A program made the position numbers and the translations under genes. Under the pieces are notes generated by a model. That model was not told the DNA's origin and searched no databases. It saw only the letters and a list, made by a program, of their open reading frames with translations. From Spirochaetales bacterium (lineage in GTDB: Bacteria > Spirochaetota > JAAYUW01), in contig JAAZOT010000057.1 of NCBI GenBank assembly GCA_012797605.1, positions 1 through 34,159 of the forward strand: a DNA stretch of 34,159 nt. The letters run 5' to 3'. This document shows positions 24,211-33,613 of the stretch, in pieces (position 1 is the stretch's first letter; each line of letters opens with the position of its first letter).

Positions 24211-26721
24211 ATGAAAAAGGTATCACCACTGCTTATTATTTCCATTATCCTTATTGCAGTGCTCTTTGCCTTTGGTCAATCAACAGTAAAAGGACCGATA
24301 GTAGATAATATACTTGTTGATGTCCGAATGCAAGAAGATATTGGCTTAAAAGACACTGCTGAAGGGAAGACAGATTTATTTTACTGGGGTGTTCAAGGTA
24401 ATGTTTTCAAAGCACTTCCAGCAAATGTAAGAGAGAAACTTGATGTTTATAAGATTCCATCAGGTTCTTGGTCTTTGATGATTAACCCTATTCCTAACAA
24501 AGCACCTTATACAGTAAAAACTAAAGACGGTGAGTTTTTCAACCCATTCGCTATTACCGAAGTTAGATATGCTTTGAACTGGCTTATAGACAGAAAATAT
24601 ATCGTAGATGAAATCCTTGGTGGAGACGGAGATCCATGTTTCACTCCTATGACTCCTGGTCAACCTGGTGTATATAAATACAATCTTATTGCATCTAAAC
24701 TTGGTATGACAGCTAAAGGTGATGAAAAGAAAGCTATTGCTGCTATTACTGCTGCTATGGAAAAAGCTGCTGCACTTCCAGAAAACAAAGGAAGACTCGT
24801 AAAAGGACCAAACTTCTGGCAATTTGATGGAAAAGATGTATCTGTTAAGATTCTTATTAGAGTTGACGACCCTCAAGGAAGACTTCTTGAAGGAAGATAT
24901 GTAGCCGATCAACTTGAAAAAGCTGGTATCAAAGCTGAAAGACTTGAGCTTGACAGAAGAAAATGTATCATGACAGCTTATTACAGCAATCCAGCTGATT
25001 ATCAATGGCATATGTATACAGAAGGTTGGGGAGCTGGAGCAACAAGAAGATGGTGGGATATATCATTAGTTCAGATGTATGCTCCATGGTATGGATATAT
25101 GGCTGGTGGTGCTGATCCTGCTAACTGGAATTATGAAAACAAAGAAATAGATGATATTACCCAAAAGACAATCAACGGTCAGTTTTTAGATGAAAAAGAA
25201 TATTGGGATATGAATCTAAGGGCTTTGGAACTTGGTATTAAAGATGCTTGTAGAATTTGGGTCTGCACACAACAACAGTATTATGCAGCAAACAAAGAAA
25301 GATTCTTAAGCAGAATGGCTTATGGTGTTGGTGATGGTTTAAATCACTGGTCAGTAAAAACTGCAGATGTAAAACCAGATAAAAATAAAGAAAAAACATT
25401 AAGATTCACAGAATATTCTGCCCGCGGAGCTCTTTTTATGAGTGCATGGGATCCTATTGGAACTGAAGGTTTCACAGATGTTTATAGCCGTGTTCTTATG
25501 GAGCCTATGAGAGATGGTGGTTCATTTGAATCTCCTTATTCTGCTGAAGATACACAATGGAGAGTCAATTGGGATCTTAAAAAAGTCATGACAAAAGTTG
25601 CTAAAGATAAAGATGGTAAACTTGTTGGTCAAATAGATGTTCCTGAAAATGCTGTTATTTATGACTCTGGTACAAAGAAATGGAAAGCTGTCGGTAAAGG
25701 TGTAAAAGCTTTTTCAACAGGTACTTATTCATTCAAATTCTCTAAATATCATAATGGTCAAATGGAGAGCCTTGCTGATATTCTTTATTCATTTGCCTTC
25801 TCTATGGAATGGGCAACCAAAGATGGAGATAATGATAAATACTTTGATGATGCTTTTGCAAGTGTTGTAAAACCTGGTCTTGATATAGTAAAAGGTTGGG
25901 TTATAAATAAAGACGGCACAATTACAACTTACTTTGAATTCAACTGGCCTATGGATAAAAACAGAGTAGCTGCAAGTGGTATTCCAGCTTGGACACCTTT
26001 GACACCATGGCCTATTTACGAAGCTTTAGCAAAGCTAGTTGCTGAAGGCGGTGCTGCTTCAAAAAGAGTATATAGCTTTACACCAAGTGGCGAAGAAGTA
26101 ACTGAACCTGATTTATTAGATGCAACATGTGCTTCTGATATTGCCGCAAAAATTGAAGAAATGAAAGCTGCTAAATACATTCCTGCATCAATCGCTGGTT
26201 ATAAGACATTGACTCAGGTAACTAGTGATTATGATCTTGCTATTAAATGGATCAAAGAAAAGAAACATGCATTTATTTCAGATGGTCCTTTCTGGATGCA
26301 AAGCTATGATGCTAAGAACAACCAGATGGTAATGAAAGCATTTAGAGATCCAACATATCCATTTACACCATACTATTGGAAAAACCTCTTTGTGGCACAA
26401 AGAACAAGAATAGATAAGATCGAAACTCCTGCTTCACCTGATAAGACAAAAGATACAGTTATTAATGTCAATGTTTCAATAATTGGTTATCCTTCAGATA
26501 CTGCAACCGCTGCATCTAAAGGAAATATTAAAGCTACTTTAGTTCTACCAAATGGTGAAAAAGTCTATACTGGTAAACTAGTAAAAACAGGTGTATTCCA
26601 AATTGTTATTCCAGCTAAAGATACAGCTACTTTACCTCCTGGAGCATATCTTGTTGTTATCGAAACTCAACTTACAACTGAAGCTCCAGCAGTTGAAACA
26701 ACTTTCTTAGTTTTCTTCTAA
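24211..26721 (+). CDS. ABC importer substrate-binding protein, large SBP_bac_5-like form
   Basis: 836 residues from ATG 24211 (GGAGG directly upstream; an ATG four codons earlier overlaps that site). A signal peptide (about 1-25) ends FAFGQ. Family-5 blocks are present, but their order looks swapped. ITEVRYALNWLIDR, normally mid-protein, is near 115, and RLLEGRYVADQLEKAGIK near 225. The usual N-terminal blocks come later: TLRFTEYSARGALFMSAWDP near 396, YSFKFSKYHNGQMESLADIL near 506. An Ig-like beta domain fills the last 90 residues. It should bind peptides or oligosaccharides for the permeases and ATPases downstream. Codon use is richer in G and C than in its neighbours, as expected of an abundant protein. 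Confidence 0.88.
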   Translation: MKKVSPLLIISIILIAVLFAFGQSTVKGPIVDNILVDVRMQEDIGLKDTAEGKTDLFYWGVQGNVFKALPANVREKLDVYKIPSGSWSLMINPIPNKAPYTVKTKDGEFFNPFAITEVRYALNWLIDRKYIVDEILGGDGDPCFTPMTPGQPGVYKYNLIASKLGMTAKGDEKKAIAAITAAMEKAAALPENKGRLVKGPNFWQFDGKDVSVKILIRVDDPQGRLLEGRYVADQLEKAGIKAERLELDRRKCIMTAYYSNPADYQWHMYTEGWGAGATRRWWDISLVQMYAPWYGYMAGGADPANWNYENKEIDDITQKTINGQFLDEKEYWDMNLRALELGIKDACRIWVCTQQQYYAANKERFLSRMAYGVGDGLNHWSVKTADVKPDKNKEKTLRFTEYSARGALFMSAWDPIGTEGFTDVYSRVLMEPMRDGGSFESPYSAEDTQWRVNWDLKKVMTKVAKDKDGKLVGQIDVPENAVIYDSGTKKWKAVGKGVKAFSTGTYSFKFSKYHNGQMESLADILYSFAFSMEWATKDGDNDKYFDDAFASVVKPGLDIVKGWVINKDGTITTYFEFNWPMDKNRVAASGIPAWTPLTPWPIYEALAKLVAEGGAASKRVYSFTPSGEEVTEPDLLDATCASDIAAKIEEMKAAKYIPASIAGYKTLTQVTSDYDLAIKWIKEKKHAFISDGPFWMQSYDAKNNQMVMKAFRDPTYPFTPYYWKNLFVAQRTRIDKIETPASPDKTKDTVINVNVSIIGYPSDTATAASKGNIKATLVLPNGEKVYTGKLVKTGVFQIVIPAKDTATLPPGAYLVVIETQLTTEAPAVETTFLVFF

Positions 26722-26731
26722 ACAAAACTAT

Positions 26732-26764
26732 AAAAAAGGGTGCTTTATGCACCCTTTTTTTTTT
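26732..26764 (+). terminator. Intrinsic terminator after the binding-protein gene
   Basis: A 12-bp stem (AAAAAAGGGTGC at 26732-26743 with GCACCCTTTTTT at 26749-26760), a 5-nt loop and a run of U residues to 26764. It starts 11 bp after the stop codon. Leaky termination here would lower permease and ATPase levels relative to the binding protein. Confidence 0.92.
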
Positions 26765-26783
26765 ATTAAGATTTAAATAAATA

Positions 26784-26810
26784 TTGATATTTTATATAAA
26801 TATGCATAAT
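26784..26810 (+). promoter_or_regulatory. Weak candidate promoter before the permease genes
   Basis: TTGATA (26784-26789), a 15-bp spacer and CATAAT (26805-26810) lie after the terminator and about 40 bp before the first permease. The -10 is imperfect and the spacer short, so the genes may instead depend on read-through. Confidence 0.3.
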
Positions 26811-26848
26811 CAAGTTAATGAGCTTGAACTAATATAAAGGATAGAAGA

Positions 26849-27898
26849 ATGTATAGAAAATATGTGATTAAAAGGCTCATCAATGCAGTTGTTATGTACG
26901 CAATTATCCTTATTGCGATATCAGCTATTTTCAACAATACTGCCGAAAGAGTTGTAAGACAGGATATCGATGATTTACTCAAAGCTGAATCTCAAAGGGT
27001 AATAAAATCAGGTAAATTTAATGTTGAGCAACTTGAAGAATGGAAAGCAAAAAGAAAAACTGAGTTGATCCATAGATATTATCTTGATAGACCTTTTTTA
27101 TTACGAGTCTTTTATAACGCTTACAAGGCATTTACCTTTAAATATGGTAATTCTATGATAATGAGATCATCTAAAGGTGATAGAGAAGTCTGGAAAATAC
27201 TAATAGAAGCCCTTCCAAAAACAGCTATTCTATTTACTACAGATTTTGTCATAGTAACATTTTTTGGAATTCTTATAGGCTTAAAAATGGCGAGAAAACC
27301 AGGTGGGGCACTTGACAGAACAGTTAGTTTCATAGCTTTGGCAAGTAATGGACTTCCACTTTGGTGGCTCGGAATGGTTTTTTTATTTTTCTTTGCATAT
27401 ACTATAAAATTATTTCCTTCAGGTGGCTTGCACTCTGTTCCTACTCCAACTGGATTTATGAATTTTCTCGATCTTTTATACCATATGTTTTTACCTCTTC
27501 TTACGCTTTTTATTGCAGGAATATGGGGTAGTGCCTATTTTATTCGTCAATTGGTTCTTGGAACGATGAATGAAGATTTTATAATGTCTGCAAGGGCTAG
27601 AGGTCTTTCAGAAAGTAAAATTCTTTATAAACATACATTAAGATCTGCTGCTCCTCCTATAGTAACAAATGTTATTTTGGGTTTATTTGGTTCCTTAGGC
27701 GGTGCTATAATCTTTGAAGGTATATTTAGCTGGCCTGGCATGGGAAATCTATACTGGATAGCACTTCAACAAAATGACCTCGCTGTTGTCATGGGAAACA
27801 CATCTTTGTCTGTTTTCTTATTTATGATGGGCCTTGTTTTACTTGATTTTATATATGGATTTTTAGATCCTCGAATCAAAGTTGGAGGAAAAGCATGA
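26849..27898 (+). CDS. ABC importer permease, DppB/OppB type
   Basis: 349 residues. The first helix (about 9-27) is followed by a charged extracytoplasmic segment (about 28-95, predicted helical, rich in K, E and R) and then five helices of the transport domain. The ATPase-coupling EAA loop is EDFIMSARARGLSESKILYKHTLRSA, starting near residue 237, with the conserved A-R-A-x-G-x-S pattern of DppB proteins. The late YEG-like FEGIFSWPGMGNLY is typical too. It pairs with the next gene product to form the channel. ATG 26849 has AAAGGA upstream. Its last codons overlap the second permease by 4 bp (ATGA), so translation is coupled. Confidence 0.94.
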   Translation: MYRKYVIKRLINAVVMYAIILIAISAIFNNTAERVVRQDIDDLLKAESQRVIKSGKFNVEQLEEWKAKRKTELIHRYYLDRPFLLRVFYNAYKAFTFKYGNSMIMRSSKGDREVWKILIEALPKTAILFTTDFVIVTFFGILIGLKMARKPGGALDRTVSFIALASNGLPLWWLGMVFLFFFAYTIKLFPSGGLHSVPTPTGFMNFLDLLYHMFLPLLTLFIAGIWGSAYFIRQLVLGTMNEDFIMSARARGLSESKILYKHTLRSAAPPIVTNVILGLFGSLGGAIIFEGIFSWPGMGNLYWIALQQNDLAVVMGNTSLSVFLFMMGLVLLDFIYGFLDPRIKVGGKA

Positions 27899-29295
27899 AA
27901 ATAAAAGAGTTATTTTCGGAAATCTTAGATTTTTTTAAAGATTTCGTTAAAGTTAAAACCGGTTTAATAGGTGTTGGTATAATTTTATTATTCCTAATTC
28001 TTTTAATCTTAGAGCCCTATATATTGGTCTATAAAGATACAAATACTCAATGGAGAAATATTACATACTGGCAAGATAATCCTGCTAATGCAGCTCCTGT
28101 ATGGACACAACTTTTTTCAAAAGATAAAAAACCAATAACAAAGTTTATCTTTGATAGTGAAACAGAAGAAGAAGATATGAATGGAGTTACAGTAAAATCG
28201 TACATTTTTGATTATAAATTTAATTACTCTGAAGCTCCTCAAAATATAATCTTCCATGGTGATGCAAATGGATTTTTAGGCCTTCAAATTTTTGTAGAAA
28301 GACCAGATGGAGAAAAATTTGAGATTTATCGTATTGCTCAAAACTTTTCTAATGAAAACATAAGAATGACAGCAAATACTGAAGCAAGAAAAATTGCCTA
28401 TGATTTCGGTAAGACTGTTGAAGATGAACAGACTCTTTTAAATATTGATCCAAACGACTTAAAAGCATTGGATGTTATTTTTGGTGAAAAAAAGACAGGT
28501 ATTTTAGTTAAACCAATTCCTCTCAAAGGTCATTATAAAATAATTGCCAAAGTTCTATTCTTAGATTCAGCAGCAACTTTTGAAAATCCTTATATTGTAA
28601 TAACTGGTAAGGTTTCTGGTTTACTTGGAACAGATAACTTAAAAAGGGATCTTTTTTCAGGTGTCATAGCTGGAATTAAGTGGGCTTTGTTAATTGGTGT
28701 ACTTACTGCTGTTATTTCGGTATTTATAGGGCTTTTCTGGGGTGTAACATCTGCATATTACGGAGGATTTATAGATGCGGCAATGAATAGAATATATGAA
28801 TTCTTTATTAATATGCCTATGTTACCAATTTTGATAGCTATTTCTGCAGTATTTAAGATTAACATCTGGATTTTAATACTCCTTCTATGTTTATTTAGTT
28901 GGACTGGTTCTGTCAGAACTGTTAGAGCTATTGCTTTACAATTAAAAGAGGAAGTATTTGTTGAAGCTTCTAAAGCACTTGGAGCAAACCATTGGAGACT
29001 TATTTTCAGACATATAATGCCACTTATTTTACCTTTGACTTTTGCAAATATGGCATTTTCTGTTCCTGGAGCTATTTTAACTGAAGCTGGGCTTAGTTTG
29101 CTTGGTCTTGGAGATCCTTCTATAGTTACATGGGGGGGGATATTGCATGATGCTCAAACAGGTGGTGCATTTATAAATAACCTTTGGTGGTGGATTATTC
29201 CTCCAGGTCTTATCATGGCTCTTTTGGCAAGTAGTTTTGTATTTGTTGGATGGGCTATGGATAAAATTCTTCATCCAAAACTTCGTACTAGATAA
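27895..29295 (+). CDS. ABC importer permease, DppC/OppC type, with large periplasmic insert
   Basis: 466 residues; ordinary DppC proteins are about 290. The N-terminal helix (about 22-43) and the transport domain, which opens with GLLGTDNLKRDLFSGVIAGI near 243, are as expected. The motif usually reads GTDxxGRD, here GTDNLKRD. Between them lie about 200 extra residues (45-243), beta-rich and hydrophilic, so presumably periplasmic. The EAA loop is EEVFVEASKALGANHWRLIF; later comes SLLGLGDPSIVTWGGIL. The insert may dock the large binding protein encoded upstream. A run of eight G (29132-29139) codes for the W-G-G in the last motif. The start overlaps the first permease by 4 bp. Confidence 0.92.
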   Translation: MKIKELFSEILDFFKDFVKVKTGLIGVGIILLFLILLILEPYILVYKDTNTQWRNITYWQDNPANAAPVWTQLFSKDKKPITKFIFDSETEEEDMNGVTVKSYIFDYKFNYSEAPQNIIFHGDANGFLGLQIFVERPDGEKFEIYRIAQNFSNENIRMTANTEARKIAYDFGKTVEDEQTLLNIDPNDLKALDVIFGEKKTGILVKPIPLKGHYKIIAKVLFLDSAATFENPYIVITGKVSGLLGTDNLKRDLFSGVIAGIKWALLIGVLTAVISVFIGLFWGVTSAYYGGFIDAAMNRIYEFFINMPMLPILIAISAVFKINIWILILLLCLFSWTGSVRTVRAIALQLKEEVFVEASKALGANHWRLIFRHIMPLILPLTFANMAFSVPGAILTEAGLSLLGLGDPSIVTWGGILHDAQTGGAFINNLWWWIIPPGLIMALLASSFVFVGWAMDKILHPKLRTR

Positions 29296-29318
29296 AATAA
29301 TATATATAAGGTAAAAAT

Positions 29319-30281
29319 ATGGAAAAAGCTCTTGTAGTAAATAATTTAAAGTTATATTATTACACCAGTGCTGGAATTGTAAAAGCCGTTGATGATATTT
29401 CCTTCGATCTCAATGAAGGGGAAACATTAGGTCTTGTAGGAGAATCTGGTTGTGGCAAAACTACTACTGGTTTTGCGTTACTTGGAATGCCTACACCTCC
29501 TGGCAAAATTTCTGGTGGTGAAATTATCATAGATGATCAAAATATAGTAAAATTTTCAGAAAATGAACTTAGAAAAAAAGTTCGATGGGAAAAAATTTCT
29601 ATGGTATTTCAAGGTGCTATGAACTGTTTGACTCCTGTTTATACTGTTGGAGAATTGATGACTGAAACTTATTTACAACATCGACCAGATACTCCAAAAG
29701 ATGTAATATATAAACAAATAATAAAGTACTTAAATCTCGTAGGACTTGCCGATGATATTTACTCTAGATACCCTCATGAACTTTCTGGAGGCATGAAACA
29801 GAGAGTTGTCATAGCTACTGCTCTTTTTCTAGAACCTAAAATAGTAATCCTTGATGAACCTACAACCGGACTTGATGTTGTCGTACAAGCTCAAATCTTA
29901 AACTTAATAAAAGAACTTAAACAAAATTTAAGTATTTCTTCTATTTTTATTACTCATGATCTTGCCACTGAAGCTGAGATTTCGGATAGAATATGTGTAA
30001 TGTATGCTGGTAAAGTCATGGAAATTGGAACAAATGAACAGATATACGGAAGAAAGAATTTACACCCATATACTGAAAAATTACTTAGTGCAACCCCACT
30101 TTTACATAAAAGAGTCGATGAACTTTCCTTTATCCCTGGTGTCCCACCAGATTTAATCGATCCTCCAAAAGGTTGCAGATTCTACGAAAGATGCCATGTT
30201 CATATGGATAAATGTAAAAATGAAGAACCAACAATGAAAGAAATAGAAGATGGACATTACATTTGCTGCTGGAGGTACTAA
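29319..30281 (+). CDS. ABC importer ATPase, DppD/OppD type
   Basis: 320 residues. Walker [11 protein letters not shown]-loop [18 protein letters not shown], signature [15 protein letters not shown], Walker [14 protein letters not shown]-loop ITHDL. The C-terminal oligopeptide/dipeptide-transporter extension has [18 protein letters not shown]; its cysteines may hold an iron-sulfur cluster, as described for several Opp/Dpp ATPases. The signature differs from its sister's (MKQR versus RQR), as is usual for the DppD partner. It starts 23 bp after the second permease. The ribosome site of the next gene (GGAGG, 30271-30275) is embedded in its last codons. Confidence 0.95.
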   Translation: MEKALVVNNLKLYYYTSAGIVKAVDDISFDLNEGETLGLVGESGCGKTTTGFALLGMPTPPGKISGGEIIIDDQNIVKFSENELRKKVRWEKISMVFQGAMNCLTPVYTVGELMTETYLQHRPDTPKDVIYKQIIKYLNLVGLADDIYSRYPHELSGGMKQRVVIATALFLEPKIVILDEPTTGLDVVVQAQILNLIKELKQNLSISSIFITHDLATEAEISDRICVMYAGKVMEIGTNEQIYGRKNLHPYTEKLLSATPLLHKRVDELSFIPGVPPDLIDPPKGCRFYERCHVHMDKCKNEEPTMKEIEDGHYICCWRY

Positions 30282-30282
30282 T

Positions 30283-31314
30283 ATGATAAACTCACAGAAT
30301 AAAGAAGTTTTATTAAAGGTTGTTAACTTAAAAAAATGGTTCCCAATGCAACATGGTTTAGCTTCATTATTTGCAAAAGAAATAAAATATGTCAAAGCTG
30401 TTGATGGGATTAACTTTGAAGTATATAAAGGTGAAACATTTGGAATAATTGGTGAATCAGGTTGTGGGAAAACAACAACAGGTAAATTGATTATGCGACT
30501 TTTAGAACCAACAGATGGAAAAATTCTATTAAATAATGAAGATGTCGCTCATATTAAAGGCAAAGAATTAAAAAATTATAGAAAAAATGTTCAAATGATA
30601 TTTCAGGATCCTTATGCTTCAATGAACCCTAGATTCAGAATAAGAAAAGTTCTTGAAGAACCACTTGTAATCCATGGAGTCGGAAATTCAAGGAAATACC
30701 GTGATGAAGTTTCAAAACAGCTTCTTGAGAGTGTTAAAGTGACTCCAGCAGAAGATTTCATGGAAAGATTTCCACACATGCTTTCTGGAGGTCAAAGACA
30801 AAGAGTTTCCATAGGAAGAGGAATTACCCTTTCTCCTTCACTTATAGTTGCAGATGAACCTGTTTCGATGATTGATCTTTCGACAAGAGCAGAAATACTT
30901 GCCATGATGAATAACTTAAAAAGAGAATTTGGTTTAACATACATTTATATTACCCACGATCTTTCAACTGCAAGATATTTTGCAGATAGAATAGCAGTAA
31001 TGTATCTTGGAAGAATAATTGAAATTGGATCTGCCGATGATATAGTGGATAATCCAATACACCCATATACTAGAGTTCTAATAAATGCTGTATGTGAGCC
31101 ACTTCCAGGAAAGGTTAAAGTAATGAAGGACATTCAAATTAAAGGTGAAATTCCAAGTGCAGCCAGAATACCTAAGGGATGTCGATTCCATACACGATGT
31201 TTATTTGCAACTGAAGATTGTATAAATAATCCTGAACCTGAACTTATTGATGCAGGTAATGGACACTATCATGCATGCTCTAGAGCTTCGTATCTTCCAG
31301 CATTTAAGTATTGA
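30283..31314 (+). CDS. ABC importer ATPase, DppF/OppF type
   Basis: 343 residues from ATG 30283, seven bases past GGAGG and one base after the stop of the previous gene; a frame opening at 30250 would overlap it and add 11 atypical residues. Walker [13 protein letters not shown]-loop MIFQDPYASMNPRFR, signature LSGGQRQRVSIGRGI, Walker B LIVADEPVSMIDLS, H-loop THDLS. FQDPYASMNPR and the C-terminal PKGCRFHTRCLFATEDC are typical of DppF/OppF. It forms a heterodimer with the preceding ATPase and powers the importer. It ends the plus-strand cluster. The next gene is convergent, 56 bp away, with no clear terminator between. Confidence 0.95.
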   Translation: MINSQNKEVLLKVVNLKKWFPMQHGLASLFAKEIKYVKAVDGINFEVYKGETFGIIGESGCGKTTTGKLIMRLLEPTDGKILLNNEDVAHIKGKELKNYRKNVQMIFQDPYASMNPRFRIRKVLEEPLVIHGVGNSRKYRDEVSKQLLESVKVTPAEDFMERFPHMLSGGQRQRVSIGRGITLSPSLIVADEPVSMIDLSTRAEILAMMNNLKREFGLTYIYITHDLSTARYFADRIAVMYLGRIIEIGSADDIVDNPIHPYTRVLINAVCEPLPGKVKVMKDIQIKGEIPSAARIPKGCRFHTRCLFATEDCINNPEPELIDAGNGHYHACSRASYLPAFKY

Positions 31315-31370
31315 TACTAGTTTTTGTATTTACTAAAATTTTATGCTATTTGTTGTCTAGTTTTTTATGG

Positions 31371-33422
31371 CTATTTCATCTTATTTATTAATAGATTTTT
31401 AATTGATGCAATATCATTAGCGGTGACTGTTGCATCAATTTTTTTTGTATCATAGACAAGGTCTTGCTCAGGGATTTCTTCAATAAATTCAGAAGGATAA
31501 GATGGAAATTTTTTCCCAAATTTACTCCTTTCATTGCAATAAGTGATAAAAAGAAATTCTTTTGCCCTTGTCATAGCAACATAAAAAAGTCTTCTTTCCT
31601 CTTCCAATTCTTTCCTATCAACAATCTTACTGGATGGTATTATACCCTTTTCTGCTCCTACAATAAAAACAACTCTAAATTCTAAACCTTTAGCACTATG
31701 AATAGTCATTAAATTTACACAATCTTCTTCTTTTTCTTCAATATCATTGTTCATTAAAAGTCTTAATCTTTCCCCTATCTTATAAGGATTTTGATAATCA
31801 TATTCATCATCTTCATCTTTATAATTATATAAAGAGGATAAAAAGCTTTCTAGATAACCAATTTTACTATCATAAGTTTTTTCATCATTATGCAATTTAA
31901 GATAATCTTTATAACCAATTTCCTCTATCATTTCATTGAAAATCACTGAAAAATTTTTCTCTTTTTGAAATATCTGTTGTCTATATCTAACAAGTAGTTC
32001 ATAAAAAGCTTTTAATGATTCCCTTTCATTCTCATTGAAAAAATTGATTAACATACTTTCCTTAAATTCATCATCATTTGAAATTATTTTCAAAATATCA
32101 AATATATGGATACCATTTTGTTTTGATTGAGAGATTAATTTTTCCAAAAGTTTTGTTCCAATCCCTCTCTTTGGGATGTTTATTATTCGGAGAAGTGAAA
32201 CCTCATCGTAAGGATTTAATAATGAAAATAGGTAAGCAGAAACATCTCTTACCTCTTCTCTTGCATAAAAATTGTAACCTCCCCAAACCTTATGCTTTAG
32301 ATTTTTTAAAATAAAAAGCTCCTCGAAACTTCTAGCAAGATGATTATTTCTGTACAATATCGCTATATCTTTGTATCTTATTCCATCCTTATATAGAAGT
32401 TGATAGATTTTTTCATATACAAATAAAGCCTCTTCTTGTGGACTATTTGCTTCAAATATGGTAATTTTACTCTTATATGGATTATCTGTCTTCATCTCCT
32501 TTATCTTTCTATTTTGATTATTTTTAATAACATTTTTAGCAGCATGAAGTATTGCTTGTGAACTTCTATAATTATTTTCTAGGCAAATCACCTTGCAACC
32601 TGCAAAATCATTTTCAAATCTAAGAATATTTTCTATAGTAGAACCTCTAAATGAATAAATACCTTGGTCATCATCTCCAACTATTGTAACATTATTATGA
32701 TTACTATTATTTTTAAGCAATTCTTTCACTATCATATACTGTAACTTATTTGTATCTTGATATTCATCGACTAAAAGATAAGAAATACTATCTCTTATTT
32801 TTTGTGAAGCTTCTATACAATTCTTATCTTTACTTGTTAATAAAAAGAATAGATTTAATAATAAATCATCAAAATCCATTGCATTGTGACTTTTAAGATA
32901 TTCAATATATTGTTTTATTATCTTGCTAAATTCATTTTCTTCTATTAAACTTCTGTATTCCTCAAATGAATTTATGGAATTTTTCATCGAAGCGATAGTA
33001 TAAAGAATAATATTAGCATCGATATCTAACTTTAATTCCCTCTTAATTCTGTTTATTACGCTAATAGAATCATCAAAATCATATATTGAGAAATTTTCCT
33101 TATATCCCAGTAATCCGCTATATTTTCTTAAAAGTCTTACAGAATAGGAATGAAATGTTGAAGCCACTATTGATTTTCCTTTTGTAGGAAGAAGATCGAT
33201 AATCCTTGATTTCATCTCATTAGCTGCTTTATTTGTAAATGTTAACGAAACTATTTTAGATGGATTTAGTCCAATTTTTTCTATTAGATACATTATTTTA
33301 AATGTTATGACTCTTGTTTTCCCTGAGCCAGCAGGTGCTAAAACAAGAATTGGAAAACCAAAACTGATTACAGCTTCTTTTTGTTTATCATTTAATTTAT
33401 TTATTAACGAATCTAGATTCAT
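31371..33422 (-). CDS. pcrA: Superfamily 1 DNA helicase, PcrA/UvrD/Rep group
   Basis: 683 residues, a little short for PcrA/UvrD (about 720-740), because the C-terminal end after motif VI is brief and lacks the usual Tudor-like tail. All SF1A motifs are in order: I LAPAGSGKTRV (about 30), Ia SLTFTNKAANEMKSR, II LLVDEYQDTN, III GDDDQGIYSFRGS, IV LENNYRSSQ, V VNLMTIHSAKGLEF, VI LFYVAMTRAKEFL. It unwinds DNA 3' to 5' in repair and replication restart. PcrA, UvrD and Rep cannot be told apart safely from sequence alone. ATG 33422 has a GGGG-type ribosome site. A palindrome (33461-33476) lies 39 bp upstream. Confidence 0.93.
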   Translation of the reverse strand: MNLDSLINKLNDKQKEAVISFGFPILVLAPAGSGKTRVITFKIMYLIEKIGLNPSKIVSLTFTNKAANEMKSRIIDLLPTKGKSIVASTFHSYSVRLLRKYSGLLGYKENFSIYDFDDSISVINRIKRELKLDIDANIILYTIASMKNSINSFEEYRSLIEENEFSKIIKQYIEYLKSHNAMDFDDLLLNLFFLLTSKDKNCIEASQKIRDSISYLLVDEYQDTNKLQYMIVKELLKNNSNHNNVTIVGDDDQGIYSFRGSTIENILRFENDFAGCKVICLENNYRSSQAILHAAKNVIKNNQNRKIKEMKTDNPYKSKITIFEANSPQEEALFVYEKIYQLLYKDGIRYKDIAILYRNNHLARSFEELFILKNLKHKVWGGYNFYAREEVRDVSAYLFSLLNPYDEVSLLRIINIPKRGIGTKLLEKLISQSKQNGIHIFDILKIISNDDEFKESMLINFFNENERESLKAFYELLVRYRQQIFQKEKNFSVIFNEMIEEIGYKDYLKLHNDEKTYDSKIGYLESFLSSLYNYKDEDDEYDYQNPYKIGERLRLLMNNDIEEKEEDCVNLMTIHSAKGLEFRVVFIVGAEKGIIPSSKIVDRKELEEERRLFYVAMTRAKEFLFITYCNERSKFGKKFPSYPSEFIEEIPEQDLVYDTKKIDATVTANDIASIKNLLINKMK

Positions 33423-33460
33423 TTATTGCCCCAAAATTTTAAATTAAAGCTGAATGTATA

Positions 33461-33476
33461 AAAGATCAAGATCTTT
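33461..33476 (-). promoter_or_regulatory. Palindromic operator-like site upstream of the helicase gene
   Basis: AAAGATC-AA-GATCTTT is a perfect 7-bp inverted repeat with a 2-base centre, 39 bp upstream of the helicase start. It does not resemble the LexA boxes I know. The rest of the 191-bp gap (33423-33613) is AT-rich with no gene that I can see. The site could also be chance. Confidence 0.3.
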
Positions 33477-33613
33477 GAAAAGATATATGAGATTATCAGA
33501 AAATTATTATTTTACAATATTGATTCACTTATAATTAAAAAAGAGGACATAAATCTTTGATTAAATAATCTAGAAAAATTAACTAGTTTAAATTTATTTT
33601 TTTCTGGAAAAAT

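Noticed and set aside
24460-25011. 183-codon open frame opposite the binding-protein gene
   Set aside because: A shadow of the strongly biased codons of the binding-protein gene; Ser/Phe-rich composition and no family motif.
31315-31370. Terminator between the convergent DppF-type ATPase and helicase genes
   Set aside because: Only distant ACTAG/CTAGT arms are seen, without a compact hairpin plus U-run, so none was annotated.
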